From: Ascidia mentula
Lineage: Eukaryota > Chordata > Ascidiacea > Phlebobranchia > Ascidiidae
DNA: 64,000 bases
Assembly: GCA_947561715.1 (NCBI GenBank)
Contig: OX387197.1
Coordinates: 2,857,001-2,921,000 of the forward strand
Direction: 5' to 3'
Shown: one piece after another, positions 54,501 to 64,000 of the stretch
Position numbering within the stretch: position 1 is the stretch's first letter
Layout of the letters: each line of letters opens with the position of its first letter
Translations under genes and position numbers: made by a program
The notes under the pieces: model-generated
Database searches by the model: none
The model's input: the letters and a program-made list of their open reading frames with translations, nothing else
Told to the model about the DNA's origin: nothing

Positions 54501-57500
54501 ATCCAGTTTGGCTGCGAAGCCTGTGAACCTTATCATCATGGATGCTTTTGTTTTTTGTTTGTTGCATTTTTTTCTGCCTCGTTCTAAAGATGTACTCAAA
54601 ACAATAACAGGTTTACGACAAGGACGGGAAAACGCGGTTGGATTTTTATTATGGAAATCTGCCACCATTCAATTTTACATCACCTAACAATGAAGTTCGA
54701 CTTGCGTTTACTTCAGATAGTTCTGCAACAAAACCAGGTTTCTCCATTGAATATAAAGCAGGTTGGCGACCAATGTTGGTTGTGTCTGTTATCACTAAGA
54801 CACATCACGTTTACCAAGTAAAATATTGATTGATTTCTTCTAGTTTTATCTGGTTTGTATCCACATTTGCAAAACCGATGCGGCGAAAGAAACCGCACAG
54901 CAAACGTTGGTGTGACGAAACGTCTGACGTCACCAGGTTGGCCTGGTAGCTATAAAAGTAATGAAGATTGCGAGTGGTTCATCGGAGCACCCACAAATCA
55001 CGTGATCTTGTTCAAAGTGGTTTCGTTTTCAACTTCTTATTATCGTGATAAACTACAGGTTAGATAAAAAGAACCGTTTTTATACTTTCTGGTCTGTCAA
55101 CTTGTTGTCACGATTGTTGGTTGCTTGAGAAGTAAAACCAAGCATGTTTACGAAGTGAAATATTAATTTTTTTTCTTGCGAGTGGTTAATAGAAGCAACC
55201 ACAAATCACGTGATCTTGTTCAAAGTGGTTTCGTTTTCAACAGAATCTCGTTACGATAAACAGAATGTTCAATGGAATTAACCGGAAAAAATTATTTAAT
55301 TTCGTAAATACGTTTATTATCATACTAGAAGTAACAACACGCTGCTTTCGCATAGCAAGGCATGCAGGATGGTCCTACCACGCATGCTCTTTATATTTGG
55401 CGGTCTCAGCTCTCGTGTTTTGGTTATTAGGATCACAGGCTCCGCAGGCAAGACATTGCAGCCAATCTGGATCAACCACTAATCCAATTTCAGTGGCTGA
55501 TCCAGTTTGGCTGCGAAGCCTGTAAACCTTATTATCATGGATGCTTTTGTTTTTTGTTTGTTACATTTTTATCTGCCGCGTTCTGAAGATAACCTCACAA
55601 CAATAACAGATTTACGACAGGGAGGGAAAAACGCGGTTGGATTATTATTATGGAGATCTGACACCATTCAATTTCACATCACCTAACAATGAAGTTCGAC
55701 TTACGTTTACTTCATTTTGGTCTGGAAGATACCCAGGTTTCTCCATTGAATATAAAGCAGGTTGGCGACCAATGTTGGTTGTTTCTGTTATCACTAAGAC
55801 ACATCACGTTTACCAAGTAAAATAATAATTGTTTTCTTCTAGTTTTATCTGGTTTGTATCCACATTTGCAAAACCGATGCGGCGAAAGAAACCGCACAGC
55901 AAACGTCGGTGTGACGAAACGACTGACGTCACCAGGTTGGCCTGGTAACTACAAAAAAAATGAAGATTGCGAGTGGTTAATCGAAGCACCCACAAATCAC
56001 GTGATCTTGTTCAAAGTGGTTTCGTTTCCAACTAATTCGTTGTACAACCTGCAGGTTTGATGAAAAGAACCCGAAAAAATTCTTTTGTTTTGTAAATACG
56101 TATATTATCATACTAGAAGTAAAACCATGCTTTCGCATAGCAAGGCAGGATCGCTTTACCGCGCAGGCGCTTTATCTTTGCCTATCAGCCACTTTTCCCA
56201 TTTCAATGGCTGATCCAGCTTGGCTGCGAAGCCTGTAAACCTTATTATCATGGTTGCTTTTGTTTTTTGTTTGTTGCATTTTTATCTGCCGTGTACTAAA
56301 GATGAACTCAAAACAATAACAGGTTTACGACAAGGACGGGAAAACGCGGTTGGATTTTTATTATGGAGATCTGCCACCATTCAATTTCACATCACCTAAC
56401 AACGAAGTTCGACTTGCGTTTACTTCTTCATATAGAACAAACCCGGGATTCTCCATTGAATATGAAGCAGGTAGGAATACGACTATTGGATGATTATTTA
56501 GTTTATATTTCTGATGTATATTTGAATGAGTAACTACGACTGTAACTTGGTTTTGTGCTGCTTCATTTCTGTACGTGTTTTTGTCATATTATTCACTGTT
56601 GCATTAAATTGTGCAATAACACCAAATCCTGATTTCGTAATGTAGTCTTAAACAGTTTGCGTCAAGTTGTGGATGGTATTGAATGCCATGCCTACGATTT
56701 CTTGGCCCCTAATATGACATAATATGCTTTTGCAGTAATATGTTGGACTGGTTTCAAGTCAAACGTAAGTTTTGCCAATCCAAATTCTCCATGGGCTGGG
56801 GGGATTTCCAACATCACAATTTCCCCCACTCTGTCGTATCGTGGATGCAAACCTGACGAGCTGTATTTGTATCTGATTGCAAAAAACTTTAATACAAGCA
56901 AGGTCTTGGCAAGTTTCTGTCCTGATGTTAATTTTCAAACTCCAATCAACGATGCTACTATGAGAGTGGGAGTGGACAAAATACAAAATGTAACAATGGT
57001 GTCTTCGGAACTATTTGACCTCAGTTTTCGCGAAATTGCCTTTTGTCGTTACAACGATGCAGTGATGAGGAGCCAAGGAAATTCTGTTGATAGTAAGTTG
57101 TATTGTATCTGTAAACAATTGTTGCATGCATTCCTTGATGCTTACGTGCTAGTTGATCTACAGTAGGTCACATGCAAGTATATTTAGCACCAGAGGCAAG
57201 TTTAAGTTTTTTTGCTCCCATTCAACCACTTTCTGCCTCCAAAATCATCGTGTAGCTCAGTCAGTTAATCTTTAATTCAGAAACATCAACTAACTGAGCT
57301 GTCTTTATAATCGTTTTGTTGAACTAACACGGAATTACATATATTGGTAAGGTGCGCGATCGACAGCATGCGAAGGTACCTAGGTTCGAACTTATCCAAA
57401 TCGGTTTATTAAATAGCTATGGTAGATGACAAGTTTTTTATCGCACCAATCAGAAAGTTTATTCTGATGTGTAATCACTACGCAAATTATGCGACCCATT

Positions 57501-59990
57501 GTGGTCGTTCGGCCCATTGGTGATTGCCTAGTTCGCCAAATAGACTAACCGACCCTGGCTACATGCGTCCAGAAACAATGAGACATTGACATTTATTTTG
57601 CATTAGATTGTCCACATCTCCCAAATCTAACGATTGTTCAACCTGCAAACCACAAAAGCTGGTTTCACAACAACCAGGCGGCTGCAGGATGGAGCAATGA
57701 ATCGTGTTGGAAAGGTAACTTAAATATATTCGGGTTTGCCGAGAATTTGATGTTAGAGTTTTCTTTCAATTATTTGTGAATTTTTTAGGTTTGTTTGTGG
57801 AAATCAACTCCTCCAACACAACTACGTTGACCGCGGGCAGTGTTCTGTTTTTTTGCAAGAAATTGAGCGGTGACATGAATTCCGTTTATATAAGCGTGGG
57901 CAACCAAGTGTATTGGGGCAAAGAAGTATGTTTGTGATTACAGAGTAAACCGATGTTACTGTGCACAAATGTCAACTGAATTTGAAACAAAGTTTTAAGA
58001 AATTAGAATCTTATATGTACAAAAAGCACTAGCTTTTCACCACATGATCAGCCTGGTTTAGAATATATATATTTCGCACTTTGGGCATCTTCAGTTCCTT
58101 AGTCACAGTAAACACAATAATAATTGAGTATCTTATATATTTGGTTTCAGTTTGCCTTTGCGTTTATTCAAGTGTCGGCTTCAGACCACGGTGCCTTGGT
58201 GTCCTGTCACCAAAACTCCAATGAACAGAAACAGTCGACAACAAGAACTCTGAAACTTAACGTTCAATGTAAGGAAACTCGTGACACTTTGTTGTTCCAT
58301 GACCAGTATATAAACCTGCAAAGCAGGAAATTCGCTCTCGCAACCAAGTATTGGGGGCAAAACTATTTTTAAGATATCACCATTGTTGTGTGGAGTTTCT
58401 CTGGGTTATTTCCAAATTACTGATTTTCAGTTTCGCAACTATCGATAGAAATCTTCGTTTATTAAATTGGGTTTATTTTATTGCAACTTCCTCGCTTTGT
58501 TATTGGTTAACTCCCCGTATTTATCATAATGATGGTTGCCCCGTATCATGACCCTACTGAAAATACGAACCCGGTTCAAAGTAATACTTGTCACGAAACT
58601 TGATTTCGAGATTTTTTAAACTCTTATCATTCCTTGCAGATCCGCCCAAAATCCTTGAAAAAATAATTCGAAAAACAGTCACCTTACACCAGGAAATATC
58701 TGTCACTTTAAGATTTGCATCGAATCCACCCATTGTTGGAAACGGTAAAGTGCAAGTTACCAAGCCAGGTTTGTTCATCCCAAGCAATTTTGTTGCATTT
58801 TTGTATTTGTCTTATCACGAGGCACTACTTTAAACTCAAAGTACCTCACAAGGGCCTATTTCTTTGTGATATAATACGTTGGAAAACGGAAATGTTCCTG
58901 AGTACTTGTATATTGTCCTCACAAATGTTACACTCACACTAATGTTAAGTGAAGTCTTACAACTTAATTAACTTATCACATTTTATAACAGGAGGAACAA
59001 CCATGAAAAACGTGGTGATAACTTCAAACCTCACGTCGAACGAAATCATCTTACACTTTGACAAGGTGTTGTTTAGTGACTTACGCCTGCACCACATCCT
59101 CCACAAACTGTCCAATATTTTCAGGTTTCTGCAGAAGATCTTGGAAAATACGCAATCACCATCAACTCCGGTCCTCCGTTTAATTCTGTGGACACAGTAG
59201 AGCTGACATTGGTCTACGAATCAACAACTTCTGTGAACAATTCTCCCGACAACAACAAATCACAATCTATACTTGTTATCATTCTACCAATAGTGTTGGT
59301 TGTGTTTGTTGTTATGATAGTAGCGGGTGTGATTGTTGGGGTTCGACGTCATCGCCTTGCAGCCTCCAGGAGAAGTAAGTATTTAACTCGCATATGATTG
59401 TAATTTTAATCGCCCTGTTCGCTTTTGTTGCGCCCATTAGAAATCCACGGAGAATAACGAATTGTGCATGTCAGTTATATGTGCGTAACCATATCTTGAT
59501 ATATCGGTTTGTTGCCCCGTTCTGTTGTTGTCGGTAGATATGACGTCATTTCCTCACTGAAACCACATCGCTGCAAGCACTGTCCCAGGCTACCTTTTTC
59601 CCAGCGTTTAATTTGCTCAAATCCAACCTCACAGCACACAAGCATTGTAACTTGTTAGAATTAACGCGACCATGCAAAGAATACACGACTTTCTTCATAA
59701 TATCACGACATATATGTTTTGTGCAGTCGCGAAACCCGAAGGAATGGAGATGGTTGCAACAGCCGAGACCACAGAAAGCCAACCCATATAGTGAGGATTA
59801 AATCTTTGTAATCATATTTTGCTTGTGTTTGAGTGATGACGTAATTTCTTGTTGCAGCGTAAATGATCAACGTCGATTACCGCCTGGACGAGAAGCTGAG
59901 TTCTCTGTCGATGAGAATGTTTATCTGAACCCCAGGGCTGGACCTGCAGCTCTACCGGAGGACGAGAGACATTATGAAATAATAATCTGA
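39585..59990 (+). CDS. CUB-Ig receptor gene 2 (17 CUB domains)
   Basis: Predicted 2544-residue type I membrane receptor, in frame throughout. Signal exon 39585-39645 (MIRTILLQFIVLGLFQV). The 17 first CUB exons (212 or 215 bp) start at 39888, 40875, 41863, 42863, 43858, 44860, 45857, 46852, 47850, 48849, 49848, 50850, 51850, 52849, 53845, 54844 and 55843. The second CUB exons (151 bp, last 148) start at 40642, 41630, 42630, 43625, 44627, 45624, 46619, 47617, 48616, 49615, 50617, 51617, 52617, 53612, 54611, 55610 and 56323. Tail exons: 56736-57092, 57607-57714, 57789-57925, 58151-58268, 58640-58768, 58992-59065, 59125-59374, 59727-59790, 59858-59990. The juxtamembrane stalk is 13 residues longer than in gene 1, and the tail keeps IYVNDQ and VYLNPR but ends with an added HYEIII. 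Confidence 0.85.
40103..55285 (+). pseudogene. Dead partial CUB exon repeated once per unit
   Basis: About 105 bp after each exon A in units 1-16 lies a copy of the last ~95 bp of exon A, beginning tgcgagtggttaa (first at 40207) and ending aacagaatgttaaatgaa. Its donor site, cag-GTTAGAT in the live exon, is changed to aatgttaaat, and the 5' half of the exon is missing. Just before it, gattgttggttgcttgagaa echoes the exon B end and following intron. So each present unit descends from two older units, one of which has collapsed. Confidence 0.85.
44446..44547. repeat. Intronic hairpin, one representative of about 18
   Basis: An inverted repeat of about 100 bp: left arm aggttcacaggcttcgcagc and right arm gctgcgaaacctgtgaacct, with inner arms ctggatcag / ctgatccaa. 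One copy sits in the A-to-B intron of gene 2 units 1-16, about 180 bp before exon B. Further copies lie in gene 1 at about 28990-29108 and 29800-29893. Partial copies lie at about 32113, 33364-33424 and 56186-56245. It may be a MITE captured before the array expanded. Confidence 0.85.
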
Positions 59991-61890
59991 TATATGTTAC
60001 CACGTGATCTCCTTGCCCTCATATCAACCTGGCGTCACCGAACAATGTAAAAACGTGGATAGCTGACATCGAAGAAAGCGATCCCTTTTTTGTCACAAAC
60101 AAGTTTTGGAATTTACAGAACCACTTGAAACTGCTTTAAGGCACCATTGACGTCATACATGACGTCATGCACTGTATTTCCTCGTATCGAATATTTTAAA
60201 TTGATTTTGCTCTTAGTCTTATGTTTCGTTTTCTTCATAGCTTTCCTTTGAGTGTTAAAAGCTACAACCATGACAAATGATTATTGTAAGAAATATCAAA
60301 TGCTTGCGTATATGTAGTAAAAATTGTATTTTATCGTTTTTAATTGTTTGATCAACATTCATTCATTAACCCACTGTCACTCTTTAATTTGCCTCGTCAC
60401 GGTACTCTTGCGAAATTAATCTGATAAGACCGCTCTCGCAATTGAGAGAGATTCTGTGTTATCTACGTTTGTTTTATGACATTTTTATTACCCGGTCAAC
60501 ACGTCAAAAAGTTGGTCGATATAATTGAACGCTTGGGCTGTAAAGCCAGACAATTTCTGAATCATAACCTTGAACATTTGTACTGTCTCATTACGCATCA
60601 TTGGATTTACTTGAACTGCCCCATTGAAATTACATGTTTTATTGTGTGTATTCGAATGCCTCACTAATTTTAATACAACCCAGTAATTACTAATGGTACA
60701 TTGTTGGAGTCTTTATGGAGTCATAGTTAGGTTTTGTGTTATCACATAAATCCAATGAATTCACTCGGTGCATTGACTTCACTCGGTGCATTGACTTCAC
60801 TCGGTGCATTGACTTCACTCGATGCAGTGACTTCACTCGGTGCATTGACTTCACTCGGTGCAGTGACTTCACTCGGTGCAGTTACTTCATTCGGTGCATT
60901 GACTTCAAATTTAGGTATGACTCTTAAAGAACACAGCATAAGATAGTATAAGTTAATTTACACTACGTTATTACAAGAAGGGCTCGCAGGCTACACCAGG
61001 AACTTCGAGTGAAGTAACTTCACCGAGTGAGGTCATAAGGTCCCTTCACCGAATACGGTGATCGGTGAAGTTACTTCACCGGATGTAGTGATGGAGCGCA
61101 CATTTTTACACACGACCGTTTGTGTGGTCGAATCCGAATGTTTAATGACGTCATGAATTTACATATTGGTCGAAAAATAACGTGCAAAGTTTGTATATTC
61201 GCTATGGAGAGAAATTCTATTCCAATGTCTTTATTTATCAGCTAAATATAACAGCAATGTTTAGTTGTAAGTTTCGTTGTTAAATTTCGGGAACCATATT
61301 TCGATTTTTGTAATTTCCACCCCACAAAGCGCACACGACCGTTTACAACATTCATCGTTCAAGCATCCGACCCATTAACCTAGAAGAAAACCTGATCTGG
61401 GTTCAAGTACCGGTGCGGTAACAAAAATATTTTAGTCACAGTCAGTACAAAAAGGTTTACCTTACAATTACATTTTATGTACCAATGGGGGCAATGACGG
61501 TGAAGTGCGTGGTAGTTCATAGCAAGTCTGCAAAAGTCACCACAAAATGGAATAAATTGTACAGTTTGGCTGTTTAGCCGACCTTATAGTGGTCAGTGTG
61601 CAACTGTACAGACAGCAAAATAAATTTTGCATGGAAATACTTTTCAGATGCAATTTAATTTAATTTGTGGATTAATAACCGTTTTCGATTTCATTCAAAT
61701 TCATTGTTTGTTTATATGTTGCATACCGGTACATTTATTAAATACAAATTAGCGTCTAGAATGAATAACCATTTAATACGCATGAGTAGTTTCGGGTTTC
61801 GGCGTAATGTGAGTCCGAAGTGGCAAAGAAGATGTTAAGAAAATATTGTTTTGTTGACACCAAAGACCAACATTTTTGAGGCAATGTATC
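59991..61890. other. Intergenic between CUB-Ig gene 2 and NAGPA
   Basis: Starts with the gene 2 3' UTR, similar to the region after gene 1 up to about 60310. Then unique AT-rich DNA, an 18-bp minisatellite (60760-60907), an inverted relative of it (about 61005-61085), the block shared with 37620-37745 (about 61128-61250), and a short foldback-related piece at about 61750-61800. Confidence 0.6.
60760..60907. repeat. 18-bp minisatellite, about 8 copies
   Basis: Unit ttcactcggtgcattgac repeated head to tail with a few substitutions (cat/cag, cggt/cgat). Open frames on both strands are a consequence of the 18-bp period and are not taken as coding. Confidence 0.95.
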
Positions 61891-63923
61891 ATGAAATGCA
61901 TTTTCCTGTTTTTTGCGTTGTCACTGCTCACTTCCGGATGCACATTTGGAGACGAGTATGTCATGTCATTAAATTTTGCAATATTTGTGTAAAACTTTCT
62001 TAAAAGCGAACATGATAAGTTGAAGTATGCATGTGTTTATTGATACGACGTTCCACAACTAAAGTATTTGGTGTGATTGATCAAACAATCACGTAAATTC
62101 TATTTAACAAGGTCTTCGAATGATGACATGCTGCATCCTTACGAAGACCATTGGCGTTTCAAAAGACAATCTTCAGTAAATATAACACAGAAAATTGTCA
62201 ATATTTCGGATTATGAAACTTGGAGTGCACATATCTCATCCGCGTATCTTCCAATAGCAAATACAAGGCAAGTAGGCTACATTTTCTGTTATGACTCAAG
62301 TAAATATTTATGTGGCGTAACATTTACTTGAACTAACATTGTGAACACTACATAATGGTCATATTGTAACTCAGTTACTTTGTTGCTGATATTCGTCCGT
62401 TCCATCGCTATGTCAGCGACACACATGTATACGGCCATCAGACTGTGATCAACAACCCACTGAAAACTGTAAGTGTTTTGGAGACAAGTAGGAATGGATG
62501 CAGCAGAAAGACACAAGCTACTGTTGTTGAGGCGGCCAGAAAATAGTATGTTGTTTCATTGTATATATGCTAGTATGTATGACGCTTTGATGCCATCAAG
62601 TTTATGGTTATGGTTTACAACAACTTTTTTCACAAATACAAAATGTTAGACAACAATGCAAATTTTCTCAGTGCTATTTTATTTAAATTTTGTTCGTTTC
62701 AGTGACTGCATTGTTGCTCAAAACGGCGGATATTTCAACACAAAAACTCTTTCATGTTATGGAAATGTTGTCAGCAATGGAAAGTTTATTCAAACTTCCG
62801 ATATTCATAATGTTCATTTTGGTCTCACCTCTGCAGGATCAATAATTACAGGGTAAAAAACATTTGCCCAAGTTAGCGTTAGAACTTTATTGCTGTAACA
62901 TTCTGCCTACTTGACTGTTAGGTACTTGACTAAAGCTGATGCTCGCATGATGAACTTTACGCAGCTTATTGGTGGTGTGATATGGCTAGTTCGGAATGGT
63001 ATGTTGCCTCTGTTCTTGTCTGTAACCCCATTTAATCCGTAATATTTTAGAAATTTCTTTGTTAATTTTGATAGGAAGTTTTTGTCTTTGATTTTGTAGG
63101 AACATCTTTTGTGGAGGAATCACTAAAACTAGAGGACAATGCTGAGGAAACTGGAACTCTAAAGTAAGTACTTTTTAAACTGAGTTTCAATTAAATATAA
63201 CTAAACATTAGTTGAGGTGTGATTTTTAACATCTGCTTTCAGTTAGTATGTGTATCTTTTCACCTGTCAAGTTCCTTACAAATGTTTTGCATTAAATTCA
63301 ACATCTTCAGTTTATGTGGTAATATTACAGATATTTTGCTGATGTACAATCTGCCAGAACAGCTATTGGCCATGATAAATATGGTCATGTTGTTTTAGTA
63401 CAAGTGGATGGCCAGACCAAGGCAAGGGGCCCAGACCTGTTTGGATTTGCCAAGTAAAACCCAACCTGTGTTGTTGTTATTGTGAATGTTTAACTTCGTC
63501 CTGTTAGACTCTTGAAGTTTCAGACACTTTTCTTTAAACTTTAAGGAAGCTTATAGCAATGTTTTTATAAACTTGATATGCTATGTTATCTTTTTCCTTG
63601 TTACAATGTGTTTCTCAAGCAAAAATTTTTTTTTTTTATTTTAAAGGTTTTTAATTGATGAGCTAGGTCTTGTGAATGCAATCAACTTGGACGGTGGTGG
63701 ATCAGCCACCCTGGTATTAAACGGAAGTCTAGCAAGCTATCCATCCGATCATTGTAAGAATAACCCAAAGTTCAGGTGTCACCGTAAGGTGTCAACAATG
63801 ATATGTGTGCATCGTGCTATATGTGGTCCAGGCTGTCAACATGGATCATGCCAGGATGGAAGGGAAAACGCGGTTGGATTTTTATTATGGAGATCTGCCA
63901 CCATTCAATTTCACATCACCTAA
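61891..63923 (+). CDS. NAGPA: NAGPA, mannose 6-phosphate uncovering enzyme (3' end replaced)
   Basis: Trans-Golgi enzyme that removes the covering GlcNAc from lysosomal enzymes to expose mannose 6-phosphate. Exons 61891-61955, 62112-62267, 62375-62545, 62703-62852, 62922-62998, 63100-63163, 63331-63453 and 63647 onward. Signal peptide MKCIFLFFALSLLTSGC, then RFKR, a furin-type propeptide site as expected for this enzyme. Family blocks: LKTVSVLETSRNGC, CIVAQNGGYFN, GVIWLVRNG, RTAIGHDKYG, NAINLDGGGSATLVLNGSLA, SYPSDHC, STMICVH, then EGF-like CQHGSCQDG. At about 63860 the sequence switches to CUB exon B in another frame and stops at 63923. So the EGF, transmembrane and tail parts are missing here. 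Confidence 0.9.
62268..62374 (+). promoter_or_regulatory. GC-AG intron in NAGPA
   Basis: The donor is AG-GCAAGT. The alternative GT three bases further in leads at once to a stop, while the GC donor joins NT(AG-T)YFVADIRPF in frame. Confidence 0.8.
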
Positions 63924-64000
63924 CAATAAAGTTCGACTTACGTTTATTTCATTTTGGTCTGAAACAAACCCAGGTTTCTCCATTGAATATGAAGCAGGTA
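63862..64000 (+). repeat. Stray CUB exon B at the window edge
   Basis: From gggaaaacgcgg on, the sequence is a near copy of CUB exon B. It reads RLDFYYGDLPPFNFTSPNN, then VRLTFISFWSETNPGFSIEY and EAG, with a GTA donor at the very end. It combines features of gene 1 exon B3 (32209-32359, SFWSETN) and of the last exon Bs (EYEAG then gtagg at 33649 and 56470). The first 12-15 bases of the exon and its acceptor are absent. Probably the start of a third CUB-Ig copy beyond the window, or an assembly join. Confidence 0.85.

Larger units (their letters stand above)
39888..56470 (+). repeat. Tandem array of about 1.0 kb CUB units (17 copies)
   Basis: Successive first CUB exons are 987-1002 bp apart. 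Each of units 1-16 holds exon A, a dead half-exon, an AT-rich stretch, a hairpin, exon B and a short intron of about 80-85 bp. Exon A is phase 1-0 and exon B phase 0-1, so a unit is a symmetrical 1-1 cassette. The encoded module begins GLYPHLQNRCG, has SPGWPGNY and EDCEW (CUB signature), sequons NRT and NFT in nearly all copies, and ends FSIEYKAG. Unit 17 is shorter inside and resembles the last unit of gene 1. Confidence 0.95.

Noticed and set aside
40407-55530. Repeated antisense open frames of 60-86 codons in every array unit
   Set aside because: They lie opposite exons A and B or across the intronic hairpin and recur only because the unit recurs. No start, splice or signal context of their own.
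39888-56470. Regular repeat-spacer look, considered as a CRISPR-like array
   Set aside because: The 1 kb units are coding exons plus introns of a spliced eukaryotic gene.
60690-60946. Open frames through the minisatellite on both strands
   Set aside because: The 18-bp period keeps all frames open; there is no gene context.
63647-64000. A functional NAGPA-CUB fusion protein
   Set aside because: The CUB fragment is out of frame with NAGPA and a stop follows within about 60 bases.

Overview
The window looks like nuclear DNA of a tunicate, most likely Ciona or a close relative. It is AT-rich, with compact multi-exon genes and short introns, and its proteins resemble vertebrate orthologues at moderate identity. 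Species is inferred from gene content and style, not from a search.

Positions 1-24.3 kb hold ordinary single-copy genes. They are the 3' part of CAND1 (+), HCCS (+), NDUFB7 (-), an unrecognised small basic protein (+), TSEN2 (-) head to head with SLBP (+), two tandem genes for short secreted peptides (+), and SRSF10 (+). SRSF10 carries a clear minor-spliceosome AT-AC intron. An unresolved minus-strand locus lies near 24.7-25.7 kb. A long inverted-repeat (foldback) element at 27.2-27.96 kb lies directly upstream of the next cluster.

Positions 28.2-60.0 kb are the most striking part: two tandem paralogous genes for single-pass receptors. Each encodes a signal peptide, a run of CUB domains, a four-cysteine region, two Ig-like domains, a transmembrane helix and a cytoplasmic tail with two YxN motifs. 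Gene 1 (28244-37125) has 5 CUB modules and a predicted 1066 residues. Gene 2 (39585-59990) has 17 CUB modules in a tandem array of about 1.0 kb units and a predicted 2544 residues. Each CUB is made by two exons that together form a symmetrical phase 1-1 cassette, so copy number can change without breaking the frame. Both spliced models stay in frame from start to stop. Most units of gene 2 also carry a dead half-exon and a long hairpin in the introns. A relic exon of a further copy lies between the two genes.

Positions 60-64 kb hold a minisatellite and then the lysosomal uncovering enzyme gene NAGPA (+). Its reading frame runs directly, with no intron, into a stray copy of the CUB second exon at the right edge of the window. 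This is either a rearrangement leading into a third receptor copy or an assembly join.

The best candidate for an undescribed system is the CUB-Ig receptor pair. Its fast copy-number change, homogenised modules, clustered loop variation and signalling-type tail fit an immune or self/non-self recognition role. That role is inference.
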